64,000 nucleotides of DNA from Streptomyces sp. NBC_00286. GTDB lineage: Bacteria; Actinomycetota; Actinomycetes; Streptomycetales; Streptomycetaceae. Of the stretch, positions 43,511 through 54,200 are shown piece after piece. The translations under genes were made by a program, and so were the position numbers. Under the pieces are notes generated by a model, which made no database searches, was not told the DNA's origin, and worked only from the letters and a program-made list of their open reading frames with translations. Location: NCBI RefSeq assembly GCF_036173125.1, contig NZ_CP108054.1, positions 3,286,001 through 3,350,000 on the forward strand, in the 5' to 3' direction. Position 1 is the first letter of the stretch. Every line of letters begins with the position of its first letter.

Positions 43511-45706
43511 TCAGTCGTCATCGTCTTCCTCTTCATACTCTTGACCTGCGCAGATAGCCAGAACTTCGGTTCCGTAGCGGTTGAGCTTGCGGGCGCGGAC
43601 CCCTGGGATGCGGGCAAGTTCAGCCGGAGTGGCCGGTACCGCTTCTGCGATGGCCATCAGTGTCTTGTCCGTGAAGACGCAGAAGTCCGGTTGGCCGCTG
43701 CGCTGCGCCTGGGCCGCTCGCCAGTCGCGCAGCCGCTCGTACAGTCCCTCGTCCATGTCGGAGGGGCAGTCGTCGCAGCGCATCAGTTTCATCTCACCGG
43801 CGTCGGTGAGGGTGCGACCGCAGACCCTGCAGCGGGCGGGCTGACGGGTCATCCGCCGCACTACGCCTTCTACGCCGCCGGCGACGCCGTGCACGATGCC
43901 ACCGGAGCCGCCGGCGCCGCCGCGGGTCAGGGCGGCGGAGGAGCCGGGGCGCAGTCCGTCGAGGAAGTGGCTGGGGCGGCGGTTGGGGCGGCTTCCGGGC
44001 GAGCGGGACAGCGCCCAGGAGATGGAGAGGTGTTGTCTGGCACGCGTGACGCCGACGTAGAGAAGGCGGCGCTCCTCCTCGATCTGTTCTTCGGTCTTTG
44101 CGTACGAGATCGGCATCATGCCTTCGGCGACACCGACGAGAAGGACGACGTCCCACTCCAGGCCCTTGGCGGAGTGGAGGGAGGCGAGAGTGACTCCTTG
44201 GACGGTCGGGGCGTGCTGGGCGGCGGTCCGCTCGTCGAGTTCCGCGACGAGGTCGCCGAGTGTGGCGTTGGGCTTGGCGGCGGCGAAGTCCTGGGCGAGG
44301 TGGACCAGGGCGGCCAGTGACTCCCAGCGCTCGCGGACGGCGCCGGATCCTGCTGGCGGCTCGCTGGTCCAGCCCTCGCCCGACAGCACGGCTCGTACCT
44401 GCCCGGGCAGGTCCTCGGCGTCGTCCAGGAGGGCGTCATTGCTTCCGAAGCGGCCTGAGGCGCGCAGGCGGTGGATGGCTCTCTTCACTTCCGGGCGGTC
44501 GAAGAAGCGCTCGGCGCCGCGCAGTTGGTAGGGCACCCCGGCGTCGGCGAGGGCCTGTTCGTAGGTCTCTGACTGGGCGTTCGTGCGGAAGAGGATGGCG
44601 ATCTCGCTCGCTGGGACTCCGGAGGCGATGAGGTCGCGGATGCGTCGGGCGGCGCCCTCGGCCTCGGTGGGCTCGTCGGTGTACTCGGTGTAGACCGGCT
44701 CGGGGCCCGGGTCGCGCTGGGAGATCAGCTCCAGTCGGTGTTCGGCGGCGCGGCCGCGGGCCTGGGCGAGCAGGCCGTTGGCGAGGTGGACGACCTGGGG
44801 CGAGGATCGGTAGTCGCGGACCAGCTTGACGACGGTGGCGCCGGGGTGGCGGGTGCGGAAGTCCAGGAGGTGGTCCGGGGTTGCACCGGTGAACGAGTAG
44901 ATCGTCTGGCTGGCGTCGCCGACGACGCACAGGCTGTCGCGTTCGCCGAGCCACAGTTCCAGGAGGCGCTGTTGTAGAGGGCTGACATCCTGGTACTCGT
45001 CGACCACGAAGTGCTGGTACTGGGCGCGGACTTCGTTGGCGATGTCGTGCCTGTCCTGGAGGATGCCGACGGTCAGCAGGAGGACGTCTTCGAAGTCGAT
45101 GACGCCGCGGTCGCGTTTGACGTCCTCGTAGGCGGCGTAGAGCTGGGCGATCTCACTGGGGCGGCGGGGGGTTTCCCGGCCGGTTTTGGCGGCCGTGGCC
45201 GCGTAGTCGGCGGGGATGGTCTGGGTGACCTTGGACCATTCGATCTCGGCTGTGAGATCGCGTAGTTCGCCCCGATCGAGGCGGACTCCGCAGGCGGCTG
45301 CGGCGTCGGCGACGAGCTGGATCTTCCGGTCGACGAGCCGTGGCAGGCTGCCGCCGACCGCCTTGGGCCAGAAGTACTGGAGTTGGCGTAGGGCGGCGGA
45401 GTGGAAGGTGCGTGCCTGCACTCCGGAGGCGCCGAGTTGGCGGAGCCGGCCGCGCATCTCGCCGGCGGCACGGTTGGTGAAGGTGACGGCCAGCACACTG
45501 GAGGGTTGGAGAATCCCGGCGCGCACTCCGTAGGCGATGCGGTGGGTGATCGCCCGGGTTTTGCCCGTGCCGGCTCCTGCCAGTACACACACCGGCCCGT
45601 GCAGGGCGGTGGCGACCTCGCGCTGCTCGGGGTCGAGGCCTTCGAGCACCGCGTCGGCAGAGTCCGGTGCCTGAGGGAAGAGGGTGGAGTGCGTTGCTGC
45701 TGTCAC
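43511..45706 (-). CDS. ATP-dependent DNA helicase UvrD2
   Basis: A 731-residue SF1 helicase. Walker A is AGAGTGKTRA (about residue 40), followed by VTFTNRAAGEMRGRL (motif Ia), the DExx box DEYQDVSP and helicase motif VI VGVTRARQHL. A tetracysteine zinc module (CRVC and CDDC) and a C-terminal HRDC-like domain mark it as the UvrD2 type of actinobacteria. The GTG at 45706 is chosen on family grounds; no ribosome site is obvious. Divergent from mycoredoxin, with a DnaA box between. Confidence 0.94.
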   Translation of the reverse strand: MTAATHSTLFPQAPDSADAVLEGLDPEQREVATALHGPVCVLAGAGTGKTRAITHRIAYGVRAGILQPSSVLAVTFTNRAAGEMRGRLRQLGASGVQARTFHSAALRQLQYFWPKAVGGSLPRLVDRKIQLVADAAAACGVRLDRGELRDLTAEIEWSKVTQTIPADYAATAAKTGRETPRRPSEIAQLYAAYEDVKRDRGVIDFEDVLLLTVGILQDRHDIANEVRAQYQHFVVDEYQDVSPLQQRLLELWLGERDSLCVVGDASQTIYSFTGATPDHLLDFRTRHPGATVVKLVRDYRSSPQVVHLANGLLAQARGRAAEHRLELISQRDPGPEPVYTEYTDEPTEAEGAARRIRDLIASGVPASEIAILFRTNAQSETYEQALADAGVPYQLRGAERFFDRPEVKRAIHRLRASGRFGSNDALLDDAEDLPGQVRAVLSGEGWTSEPPAGSGAVRERWESLAALVHLAQDFAAAKPNATLGDLVAELDERTAAQHAPTVQGVTLASLHSAKGLEWDVVLLVGVAEGMMPISYAKTEEQIEEERRLLYVGVTRARQHLSISWALSRSPGSRPNRRPSHFLDGLRPGSSAALTRGGAGGSGGIVHGVAGGVEGVVRRMTRQPARCRVCGRTLTDAGEMKLMRCDDCPSDMDEGLYERLRDWRAAQAQRSGQPDFCVFTDKTLMAIAEAVPATPAELARIPGVRARKLNRYGTEVLAICAGQEYEEEDDDD

Positions 45707-45745
45707 ACGGCCATGCTGCCAGGTCGCCGATGACGGCTGTGCCGG

Positions 45746-45754
45746 TTGTCCACA
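45746..45754 (+). promoter_or_regulatory. DnaA-box nonamer between uvrD2 and mrx
   Basis: TTGTCCACA, the exact preferred Streptomyces DnaA box. It lies 40 bases upstream of the uvrD2 GTG and 62 bases before the mycoredoxin sigma-R promoter. Possible DnaA control of the helicase. Confidence 0.5.
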
Positions 45755-45815
45755 GGCAGGCCTTGATAGTCGTACTAATGCGGCAGGCGTCACGTTGCGG
45801 GGCATACCCCGGGCG

Positions 45816-45841
45816 GGAATGGCGCTCCGGTCGCGTACGTT
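45816..45841 (+). promoter_or_regulatory. Sigma-R promoter of the mycoredoxin gene
   Basis: GGAAT (45816-45820), exactly 18 bases, GTT (45839-45841). It is 50 bases upstream of the start codon. It fits the consensus also found upstream of sigR and moeZ in this window. Confidence 0.9.
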
Positions 45842-45890
45842 CCCTCTCTGAACGACCTGATCCCCGAGCCATCAGAGGAGCGCGCGAGAC

Positions 45891-46148
45891 ATGCAGGGCA
45901 CTGTGACGATGTACAGCACGACGTGGTGTGGTTACTGCCAGCGGCTGAAGAAGCAGCTGGACCGTGAGGGCATCGCGTACACCGAGATCAACATCGAGCA
46001 GGACCCCGCGTCCGCGGCGTTCGTCGAGAAGGCGAACGGCGGAAACCAGACGGTCCCGACGGTCCAGGTGGTGCCCTCCAGCGGTGCCGCCGAGGTCGTG
46101 ATGACCAATCCCAGCCTTGCCCAGGTGAAGCAGGCGCTCGGCGTCTGA
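45891..46148 (+). CDS. mrx1: Mycoredoxin (glutaredoxin-fold)
   Basis: 85 residues. The CGYC active site is at residues 13-16, with the cis-Pro segment QTVPTVQV further on. It reduces mycothiol mixed disulfides. The gene has an exact sigma-R promoter. The nudC gene is convergent, 12 bases away, as in mycobacteria. The mycoredoxin assignment, rather than another glutaredoxin, is based on length, motif and neighbourhood. Confidence 0.93.
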   Translation: MQGTVTMYSTTWCGYCQRLKKQLDREGIAYTEINIEQDPASAAFVEKANGGNQTVPTVQVVPSSGAAEVVMTNPSLAQVKQALGV

Positions 46149-46160
46149 TTCCGGACAGGT

Positions 46161-47108
46161 CTAGAGGGCCGTGCCCGGTTTCGGCAGGGGCTTTCCGTAC
46201 CAGAGCTCGATGAGGCGGGCCGCAATCGAGATGCCGTAGGGAGGGAGCACCTCCCCGGACTCGAAGGCGGCCCGTAGTTCTTCGCGGGAGAACCAGCGGG
46301 CTTCGTGGATCTCGTCGCCGTCCACGTCGATGTCCGCCGAGGTGGCACGGGCCATGAAGCCCAGCATGAGGCTGGAGGGGAAGGGCCAGGGCTGGCTGGC
46401 GATGTACTCGACCTCGCCGACGGTGACGCCGGCCTCTTCCAGGACCTCGCGGCGTACCGACTGCTCGATGGACTCGCCGGGCTCGACGAAGCCGGCGAGG
46501 GTGGAGAACCGTCCCTCGGGCCAGTGCACTTGGCGGCCGAGCAGGATGCGGTCGTCGTCGTCCGTGACGGCCATGATCACGGCCGGGTCGGTGCGCGGGT
46601 AGTGCTCGGCGCCACAGGCGGGGCAGCGGCGGATGTGGCCGGCTGCGGCGATCACGGTGCGTTCGCCGCAGCGGGAGCAGAAGCGGTGCAGGCGCTGCCA
46701 GTTCTCCAGGGCGACGGCGTGCACCATGAGTCCTGTGTCGCGGGGTGACAGGAGCAGGCCTGCCTCGCGCAGTCCGGCGGGGCGGGCGGACTGGTCCATG
46801 CGGCCGGGGAGCGTGTCCTTCTGGAGTGCGAAGTAGCTGACTCCATCGTCGTCGGTGCCCAGGAAGTAGCGGTGTGCCTCGGTGAGGGGGGCTTCGAAGG
46901 AGGGGGTCATGACGAGTTCGGTGGTGCCGTCCTCCGTCTCGTCGATGAGGACCTGGCCGCCGGAGACCACGAACGCGCGGGTTGTGGGGTGGCTCCATGC
47001 CGCGGCGAGCCAGGCCTCGTCGAGCCGGTGATGGGCGGCCCGGTCGATGCCGCTCGGGGCGGTGAGCGAGATGGGACGGTCGGCGGTGTGATCGGTCCAG
47101 GTGGTCAC
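46161..47108 (-). CDS. nudC: NAD(+) diphosphatase NudC (also NAD-RNA decapping type)
   Basis: 315 residues. The zinc ribbon is CSRCG...CPACG, the Nudix box is GFVEPGESIEQSVRREVLEE followed by AG, and the family-specific SQPWPFPSSLM motif is present. It hydrolyses NADH/NAD to NMNH and AMP. The GTG at 47108 is chosen because the conserved protein starts there; an ATG 36 codons earlier is possible but its leader is poor. Convergent with mycoredoxin. Confidence 0.94.
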   Translation of the reverse strand: MTTWTDHTADRPISLTAPSGIDRAAHHRLDEAWLAAAWSHPTTRAFVVSGGQVLIDETEDGTTELVMTPSFEAPLTEAHRYFLGTDDDGVSYFALQKDTLPGRMDQSARPAGLREAGLLLSPRDTGLMVHAVALENWQRLHRFCSRCGERTVIAAAGHIRRCPACGAEHYPRTDPAVIMAVTDDDDRILLGRQVHWPEGRFSTLAGFVEPGESIEQSVRREVLEEAGVTVGEVEYIASQPWPFPSSLMLGFMARATSADIDVDGDEIHEARWFSREELRAAFESGEVLPPYGISIAARLIELWYGKPLPKPGTAL

Positions 47109-47214
47109 GGGTGCTTCCAACTCCCCCGGTGGAACGGGTATTTCAGCGGGACGTGCGGCAGGACTCGGCGGCGTTCGGCGGGCTCTTTCAGTGTGCATCG
47201 CGCCTGTTGTCCAG

Positions 47215-47472
47215 CTAGGCCGCTCCGCGGGGCATGGGGGCGGCGAGGACGTCCCGGAGGTCTGCGGCGGGGCCCGCGCCGCTCTCGCCGGTCGGGAAGC
47301 CGGTCGCCCGGAGCTTCGCGGCAAGCCTGTCGGCGCTGCGTCGTATGTCCGCCGTGCGCTCGTGCCGGGCCGGCACAGACGGGATGTGCAGCCACTCGGT
47401 GGGGTCGCCAAGTAGGGCGGCGCGGTGGTTCTCGATGTACGGGCGGACGGCGCTGTCCGAAATCTTGCTCAT
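47215..47472 (-). pseudogene. Truncated remnant of an M20-family dipeptidase
   Basis: 85 residues. The opening (SDSAVRPYIENHRAALLGD) and the following segments (EWLHIPSVPA, RRSADRLAAKLRATGFPT) match the N-terminal part of M20 peptidases/dipeptidases. The frame then continues only briefly and ends; the catalytic His/Asp, the rest of the domain and about 370 residues are missing. It lies between nudC and adnB. No ribosome site is evident, so it is probably a decayed gene. Confidence 0.7.
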
Positions 47473-47482
47473 GTCGGCGAGC

Positions 47483-50400
47483 CTATCCGGCCGCACTGAC
47501 ATGCTGGTCCGGCGGTTCGTCCGAGGACGGCTCCTCCAGCAGCAGCCGCTCCAGTGCGGCCCGGTCCGGCAGATTCTCGGGCCGTACGATCTCGCCGCCG
47601 CGCACGTACAGGAAGGCGGCCTTGACGGACTCCAGGGGAACGCCGTGCTGCTCGGCCCAGGCGAGCCGGTAGAGGGCGAGCTGGAGGGGGTCGGCGGTGC
47701 GGTTGCGGTTGGTCTTCCAGTCGACGATCTTGTACGTCGTCTCGTCGCCGTCGCCTTCCTTGTAGACGGCGTCGATTCGGCCTCGTACGACGCGTCCGGC
47801 GATCTCGAGCTGGAAGGGGGCTTCTACGCGGTAGGGCGTGCGGTGGGCGTACGGGGTGCGTTCGAAGGCGTCCTTGAGTACCTCCAGGTCGCGTTCGTCC
47901 GCGATCTCCGCTTCGCTTCCGGGCAGTTCCTCCGGCTCCAGCATGGGCAGCCGCAGTTCTTCGAAGCGGGCCTCCACCCAGGCGTGAAAGCGGGTGCCGC
48001 GGCGCGCGGCGCGCTGCGGGGCGCGTGGCATGGGGCGTGCGAGTTCCTGTGCGAAGGCGTCCGGGTCGGCGGCCAGGCGCATCATCTGGGAAGCGGTCAG
48101 GGAGATCGGCAGGGGTACGTCCGTAACGCCCGCGCGGGCGCGCAGGAGCTCTCCTGTGAGCGCGTCCAGGTCGCGGTCCCAGGAGGCGATGGTGCGGGCT
48201 TCCTCGGGGGTGAGGGACGCGGTCTCAGGTGGGTGCGGGCGGGCGTCGAGGGCAGGAGTAGGGCGCGGGATCCTCGGTCGGTTCCGGGGCCGTGACTCCG
48301 GGGTGCCCGGGGGCTCGTCCGCGAATTCGGCTTCTCCGTAGAGACGGTCCGCTTCTTCGTCGAGTCCGTCCGCGAATTCGGTGTCCTCAGGGAGGGCCTC
48401 GTCGTCGTACGGAGCCTGGTCCGCGTATGGAGCGTCATCGGCATACGGAGCCTCGCCGGTGAAGTCACCGTCCCCGTAAGGGGGTTCGTCCTCCTCGGGC
48501 GGAGGGGGCCAGTCCGGATCATCGTACGGGGCTGGGGCGTCGTGAGCCGACGGGTGGGCCGCCTCGTGGGGATGCTCGGACTCCAGGTACGTCAGCACCG
48601 TGGCCGCGGCTGCTCGTCGTCGGGCCAGTGCCGCGTCGTCCAGCGGGAGGGGCCAGGCGTGATCGCCGGTGGCCTCGTGAAGCGCCGGGTTCTCCTCGCC
48701 CTCTTCGGGTTCGTCCGCCCAGGCCTCGATCTCGCCGTGTCCGGCCGCGCAGTGCTCGTACAGGGCCTGCAGGAAGTCGGACGGTCCGCGGGGCTTCTTC
48801 TGGGAGGGGCCCCACCAGTGGCCGGAGCCGAGGAGCAGGGAGCGGGGGCGGGTGAACGTGACGTAGCCGAGGCGGAGTTCCTCGGTGTGCTGATGGTCCT
48901 TCATGGCCTCGTGGAAGGCCTTCATGCTTCTGGAGTCCCAGGCGCCGATGTCGGGCAGCGTGTCGGCGTCACCGCGCAGTTCGTGGGGCAGGACCTTGCC
49001 CTGGGCGGTCCATTTCTCGCGGCCCTGGGTGCTGGGAAACGTGCCGGTGACCAGGCCGGGGACCGCGACGACGTCCCACTCCAGGCCCTTGGACTTGTGG
49101 GCGGTGAGCACCTTGACGGTGTTCTCGCCGCCCGGAAGGGCGTTGTCGAGGCCCTTCTCGTACTGGGCGGCCGTGCGCAGGAAGCCCAGGAAGGCGAGGA
49201 GGGTGGCCTCGTTGTCGTTGGCTGCGAAGGACGCTGCGATGTCGAGGAAGTTGGACAACGTCTCCCGGCGGCGGGCGGCCAGGGCGTGCGGGGACGCGGA
49301 GAGTTCCACCTCCAGGCCGGTGGTGGCGAGGATTCGGTGCAGGACGTCCATCAGCGGGTCGGCCAGTGAGCGGCGCAGGTCGCGCAGTTCGGTGGCGAGC
49401 CGGGCGAACCGTACGCGCGCGTCCGGCGAGAAGGGCAGCCCGTCGTCGTCCCCGTCGCCTCCCAGAGGGGTCTCCAAGAAGGTGTCGAGGGCGTCCGCGA
49501 GCGAGATCACCTCGGACGGGTCGACCCCTTCGACGGCCGCGGCGAGCCGGCGGTCCGGGTCGTCGTCGGCGCCCACGCGCGCGTGGGACACGAGAAGCCG
49601 GGCGCGGCGCCCCAGGAGGGCGAGGTCGCGGGCGCCGATGCGCCAGCGCGGGCCGGTGAGGAGGCGGACCAGGGAGGCGTTGGCCCCCGGGTCCTGGAGG
49701 ACCTCGCAGACGGCGACGAGGTCGGCGACTTCAGGGAGGTGCAACAGCCCGGAGAGACCGACGACCTCGACGGGGACGTCGCGGGCGACCAGCGCACCCT
49801 GGATCTCGGCGAAGTCGGTCGCGGTGCGGCACAGGACGGCGATCTCGCCGGGCGCCTTTCCGGTGCGTACGAGATGGGCGATGGAGTCGGCGAGCCAGTC
49901 CAGCTCCTCGGCATGGGTGCGCAGCAGCGCGCAGCGCACCATGCCGTCGCGTTCGGCACCGGGAGCGGGGCGAAGGGCCTCCACGCCCGCGTGCCGGGCG
50001 CGCAGGGGCTCCGCGAGGCCGTTGGCGAGGCCGAGGAGCCGGCCGCCGCTGCGGCGGTTCTCGCTGAGCGCCTGGCGGGTGGCGGGGCGGCCGTCGGCGT
50101 GCGCGAAGTGCTCGGGAAAGTCGTCGAGGTTGGCGACGGAGGCGCCGCGCCAGCCGTAGATCGCCTGGCAGGGGTCGCCTACGGCGGTCACGGGATGGCC
50201 GGTGCCGCCGCCGAACAGGCCCGCCAGGAGGATGCGTTGGGCGACCGACGTGTCCTGGTACTCGTCGAGCAGGACCACCCGGAACTCGTCGCGCAGGATG
50301 TCGCCGACCTCGGGCCGGGTGCGGGCCAGGGTCGCGGAGAGGGCGATCTGGTCCCCGAAGTCGAGGAGGTCGCGTTCACGCTTCGCCGCTCTGTAGCGGC

Positions 50401-51076
50401 CCACCAGTTCGGCCAGTTCACGGCGTGCGGCGGCCGTCTCCGGGACCTTGCGCAGGTCGGCGTTGGTGAGTTTGGCGCTCTCCAGATCGCGCAGCAACGC
50501 GGCGTCGTACGCGCGCAGCTGCTCGGGCCGTACGAGGTGTTCGGAGAGTTCGGAGTCGAGCGCGAGGAGGTCGCTGACCAGGTCGGGGAAGGAGCGGGTG
50601 AGCGCCGGGTAGGGCCCCGGGGCCTCGCGCAGGACGCGGGCGGCGAGCTGGTAGCGGGTGGCGTCGGCGAGGAGGCGGGCGGTGGGTTCGAGCCCAATGC
50701 GCAGGCCGTGGTCGGTCAAGAGGCGGCCCGCGAAGGCGTGGTACGTGGAGATGACGGGCTCGCCCGGCGGATTGTCCGGGTCGATCACATCGGGGTCGGT
50801 GACGCCCGCCTTGATGAGGGCTTTCCGTACGCGCTCGGCCAGTTCGCCGGCCGCCTTGTTGGTGAACGTCAGGCCGAGGACCTGTTCGGGGGCTACTTGC
50901 CCGGTGCCGACCAGCCACACCACGCGCGCGGCCATCACCGTGGTCTTGCCGGAGCCGGCTCCGGCCACGATCACCTGCGGGGCGGGCGGTGCGGTGATGC
51001 AGGCCGTCTGCTCCGGGGTGAACGGGATGCCGAGGAGCTCCTTGAGCTGCTCGGGATCGGTGATACGTGCGGACAC
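47483..51076 (-). CDS. adnB: AdnB-type helicase-nuclease subunit (RecBCD/AddAB-like)
   Basis: 1197 residues. Walker A AGAGSGKTTVM (about residue 38), LTFTNKAAGELAERVRKAL, the DEYQDTS motif and the late helicase motifs (HKSKGLEWDVVAVPG) define the UvrD-like motor. The C-terminal RecB-type nuclease site is VDWKTNR. Between helicase and nuclease is an acidic, Pro/Tyr-rich linker (PYADDAPYADQAPYDD segment). GTG at 51076 was chosen because the conserved SARITDPEQ opening starts there; a TAGCCT -10-like element seven bases upstream suggests a leaderless message. Pairs with AdnA. Confidence 0.92.
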   Translation of the reverse strand: MSARITDPEQLKELLGIPFTPEQTACITAPPAPQVIVAGAGSGKTTVMAARVVWLVGTGQVAPEQVLGLTFTNKAAGELAERVRKALIKAGVTDPDVIDPDNPPGEPVISTYHAFAGRLLTDHGLRIGLEPTARLLADATRYQLAARVLREAPGPYPALTRSFPDLVSDLLALDSELSEHLVRPEQLRAYDAALLRDLESAKLTNADLRKVPETAAARRELAELVGRYRAAKRERDLLDFGDQIALSATLARTRPEVGDILRDEFRVVLLDEYQDTSVAQRILLAGLFGGGTGHPVTAVGDPCQAIYGWRGASVANLDDFPEHFAHADGRPATRQALSENRRSGGRLLGLANGLAEPLRARHAGVEALRPAPGAERDGMVRCALLRTHAEELDWLADSIAHLVRTGKAPGEIAVLCRTATDFAEIQGALVARDVPVEVVGLSGLLHLPEVADLVAVCEVLQDPGANASLVRLLTGPRWRIGARDLALLGRRARLLVSHARVGADDDPDRRLAAAVEGVDPSEVISLADALDTFLETPLGGDGDDDGLPFSPDARVRFARLATELRDLRRSLADPLMDVLHRILATTGLEVELSASPHALAARRRETLSNFLDIAASFAANDNEATLLAFLGFLRTAAQYEKGLDNALPGGENTVKVLTAHKSKGLEWDVVAVPGLVTGTFPSTQGREKWTAQGKVLPHELRGDADTLPDIGAWDSRSMKAFHEAMKDHQHTEELRLGYVTFTRPRSLLLGSGHWWGPSQKKPRGPSDFLQALYEHCAAGHGEIEAWADEPEEGEENPALHEATGDHAWPLPLDDAALARRRAAAATVLTYLESEHPHEAAHPSAHDAPAPYDDPDWPPPPEEDEPPYGDGDFTGEAPYADDAPYADQAPYDDEALPEDTEFADGLDEEADRLYGEAEFADEPPGTPESRPRNRPRIPRPTPALDARPHPPETASLTPEEARTIASWDRDLDALTGELLRARAGVTDVPLPISLTASQMMRLAADPDAFAQELARPMPRAPQRAARRGTRFHAWVEARFEELRLPMLEPEELPGSEAEIADERDLEVLKDAFERTPYAHRTPYRVEAPFQLEIAGRVVRGRIDAVYKEGDGDETTYKIVDWKTNRNRTADPLQLALYRLAWAEQHGVPLESVKAAFLYVRGGEIVRPENLPDRAALERLLLEEPSSDEPPDQHVSAAG

Positions 51077-51227
51077 CTCAGAGAGGCTAGCCGCGGCCAC
51101 TGACAGTGGGGTGCGCATCGGCCGCCGGGCCGGAGGATGCGCTGGTCAGCACGCGTGGTGCGCTTTGTCACTCCAGGTCTCGCTTGACGGCGCGGCGCCT
51201 GAGGGTGCGGCTCCTGAGGGTGCGGGC

Positions 51228-54200
51228 TTACTCGACCACGTGGCGGCCCTCGGGCCGTGCGCTGCACGATGCCCGGAACGCGCAGTGCGTGCAGTGCTGT
51301 CCTGTGGTCGGTGTGAACCGCTCGTCGAGGACCTTGCCCGCGGCGGTGGCGAGGAGGTCGCCGATCCACTCCCCGGAGAGGGGCTCTTGGGCCTGCACCT
51401 TCGGCAGGGTCTCGCCGCCGTCCTTCCTGGGGGCGCCCTGGCGGAGCTGGACGAGTTCGGCGCCGCCAGGCTCGGGGCGCTCGCCTTCGAAGGCCTCGTC
51501 GACGGCGCCCTCGCGTACGGCGAGCTGATAGACGGCGAGTTGGGGGTGATGAGCCACGTCGGCGGCGGTCGGTGCCTGCTTGCCGGTCTTGAAGTCGACT
51601 ACGTAGGCGCGGCCTTCGGTATCCCGCTCGACGCGGTCCATGGAGCCGCGGATGCGCACTTCGTAGGAGCCCGCTTCGAGGGTGACGTCGAAGTCGTGCT
51701 CGCTGGCCACCGGCGTACGGCCCGCACGGTCCAGCACATGCCACTTCAGGAAGCGTTCGAGCGCCACGCGCGCGTGCTCCTTCTCCTGCGCCGACTTCCA
51801 GGGCGCGTCGAAGGCGAGCGCGTTCCACACGGAGTCGAGGCGCTCCATGAGGACGGCGAGGTCGGCGGGACTGCGTCCGGAGGCGACCTCGTCGGCCAGG
51901 ACGTGCACCACATTGCCGAAGCCCTGGGCTGCGGTCGCGGGGGCGTCGGCCTTCACCTCGCGACCGAGGAACCACTGGAGGGCACAGGTGTTGGCGAGTT
52001 GGTCGAGGGCACTCCCGGAGAGCACGACGGGCTGGTCGCGGTCGCGCAGCGGAACCTTGCTCTCGGTCGGCTCGTACATGCCCCACCAGCGGTAGGGGTG
52101 CGCGGACGGCACGAGAGGGCGGCCGTCCTCGTCAACAAGCGCGGCGAGCCGGGCCAGGCGGCGGGCGGCGGCCTCCCGGAGGGTGTCCGAGACGCGGAGA
52201 TCGACGATCGTGGCGCGCAGCTCTGCGACGAGGGCAGCGACAGACAGAGGGCGGCGGGGGCGGCCGGTGACGTCCTTGGGTTCGACGCCGAGTTCGGTGA
52301 GGAAACGGGACGGCTGGTCGCCGTCGTCGGCGGGGGCCTTCACGGCGGTGACGACGAGACGTTCACGCGCGCGCGTGGCGGCCACGTAGAACAAACGGCG
52401 TTCTTCGGAGAGCAGTGCTCCGGGGGTGAGCGGTTCGGCGAGGCCGTCGCGTCCGATGCGGTCGGCCTCCAGGAGGGAGCCGCGACGGCGCAGGTCCGGC
52501 CACAGTCCCTCCTGTACACCCGCAACGACCACTAGGCGCCACTCGAGGCCCTTGGAGCGGTGTGCCGTCATCAGGCGCACGGCCTCGGGGCGTACGGCCC
52601 TGCGGGTGAGCGTGTCGGCGGCGATGTCCTCGGCCTCGATCTCCTCCAGGAAGTTGAGGGCGCCGCGGCCACCCGTGCGTTCCTCGGTGCGTGCAGCCGT
52701 CGCAAACAGCGCGCACACGGCGTCGAGGTCGCGGTCCGCGTTGCGCCCGGCCGCGCCGCCGCGCCGGGCGGCCCGCTGCAGGCGCTGAGGCCACGGTGTG
52801 CCGTCCCACAGGTCCCAGAGCGCCTCCTCGGCCGTGCCACCGCCGGCGAGGCGCTCACGGGCCTTGCGCAGCAGAGCGCCCAGACGCTGGGCTCCGCGCG
52901 CGTACGAGGGGTCGTGTGCGACCAGCCTCTCCGGCTCGGCCAGTGCCCGTGCCAGCAACTCGTCCGAGGGCGGCGGGACGAGGTTGCCTCCGGCGCGCTC
53001 CTCCTCGCGCAGCGCACGGCCCAGGCGGCGCAGATCGGCGGCGTCCATACCGGCCAGCGGGGAGGCGAGGAGGGTGAACGCGGTCTCGGTGTCGAGCGAG
53101 GGCGCTTCCGAAGCGACGGCGGCCCCAGGCCCAGCCTCCGGCTCCGGCTCCGGCTCCGGCTCCGACTCCGACTCCGACTCCGACTCCGACTCCGACTCCG
53201 AGGCATCGTCGGTGGGAGCAGCAGTGACGGTGTCCGCGCGCGCGGGAGTGTCATTTCCCACAGCAGCCCCGTCTCCGTCGGCGCCCGCCTCGGCTGTGGC
53301 TCCGGCCCGCTCGGCTGCCCCGGCTCCGTCCCGGAGCGCCGCCTCGGCCACCGCCTTGAGAGCCGTCAACAGAGGCGCCACCGCTGGTTCATGGCGCAGG
53401 GGGAGGTCATCGCCGTCTATGTCGAGGGGGACCCCGGCCGCGGTGAGGGTGCGGCGGACGGTCGGGATGGTGCGGTGCCCGGCGCGTACCAGGACGGCCA
53501 TCTCGCCCCAGGGCACGCCGTCTTCCAGGTGGGCGCGGCGAAGGATGTCCGCGATGTTGTCCAGCTCTGTGCCGGGCGTCGGGTACGTGTAGACCTCGAC
53601 GCGGCCACCGTCCCCTACGGGAGTCAGCTCCCTGTGGGCGCGGACCTTCTCCGCCGGGAGGCGGGTTAGAGGCATGCGGCGAGTCACCAGGCGCGTGGCG
53701 GCCAGCAGCCCGGCGCCCGACCGGCGTGACGTCCTCAGGACCTCCACCGGCGCCGGAGTGCCGTCCGCGCGCGGGAAAGCCTCCGGGAACTCGAGGATGC
53801 CGTTCACGTCGGCGCCCCGGAACGCGTAGATCGACTGGTCGGGGTCGCCGAAGGCGACAAGGGTGCGGCCGGCCCCTCGCCCACCACCGCCCTTCTGCGG
53901 AAGCCCTGTGGGCTGCCCCTCTCGATTGCCCGCGAGCCCGTGCAGGAGCCGTACCTGAGCCGGATCGGTGTCCTGGTACTCGTCGACGAAGACCGCGTCG
54001 TACTGCGCGGCGAGCCGTGCGGCGACCTCGGGACGGCGGGTGAGCAGCACCGCGCGGTGCACCAGTTCCGCGTAATCGAGCACTCCTTGCATATCGAGAA
54101 CGTCGAGATACTCGGCGAGGAAGGCGGCCGCGGCGCGCCAGTCCGGGCGGCCGATGCGGGAGGCGAACGAGTCCAGGGCGTCCGGACCAAGCCCCAGTTC

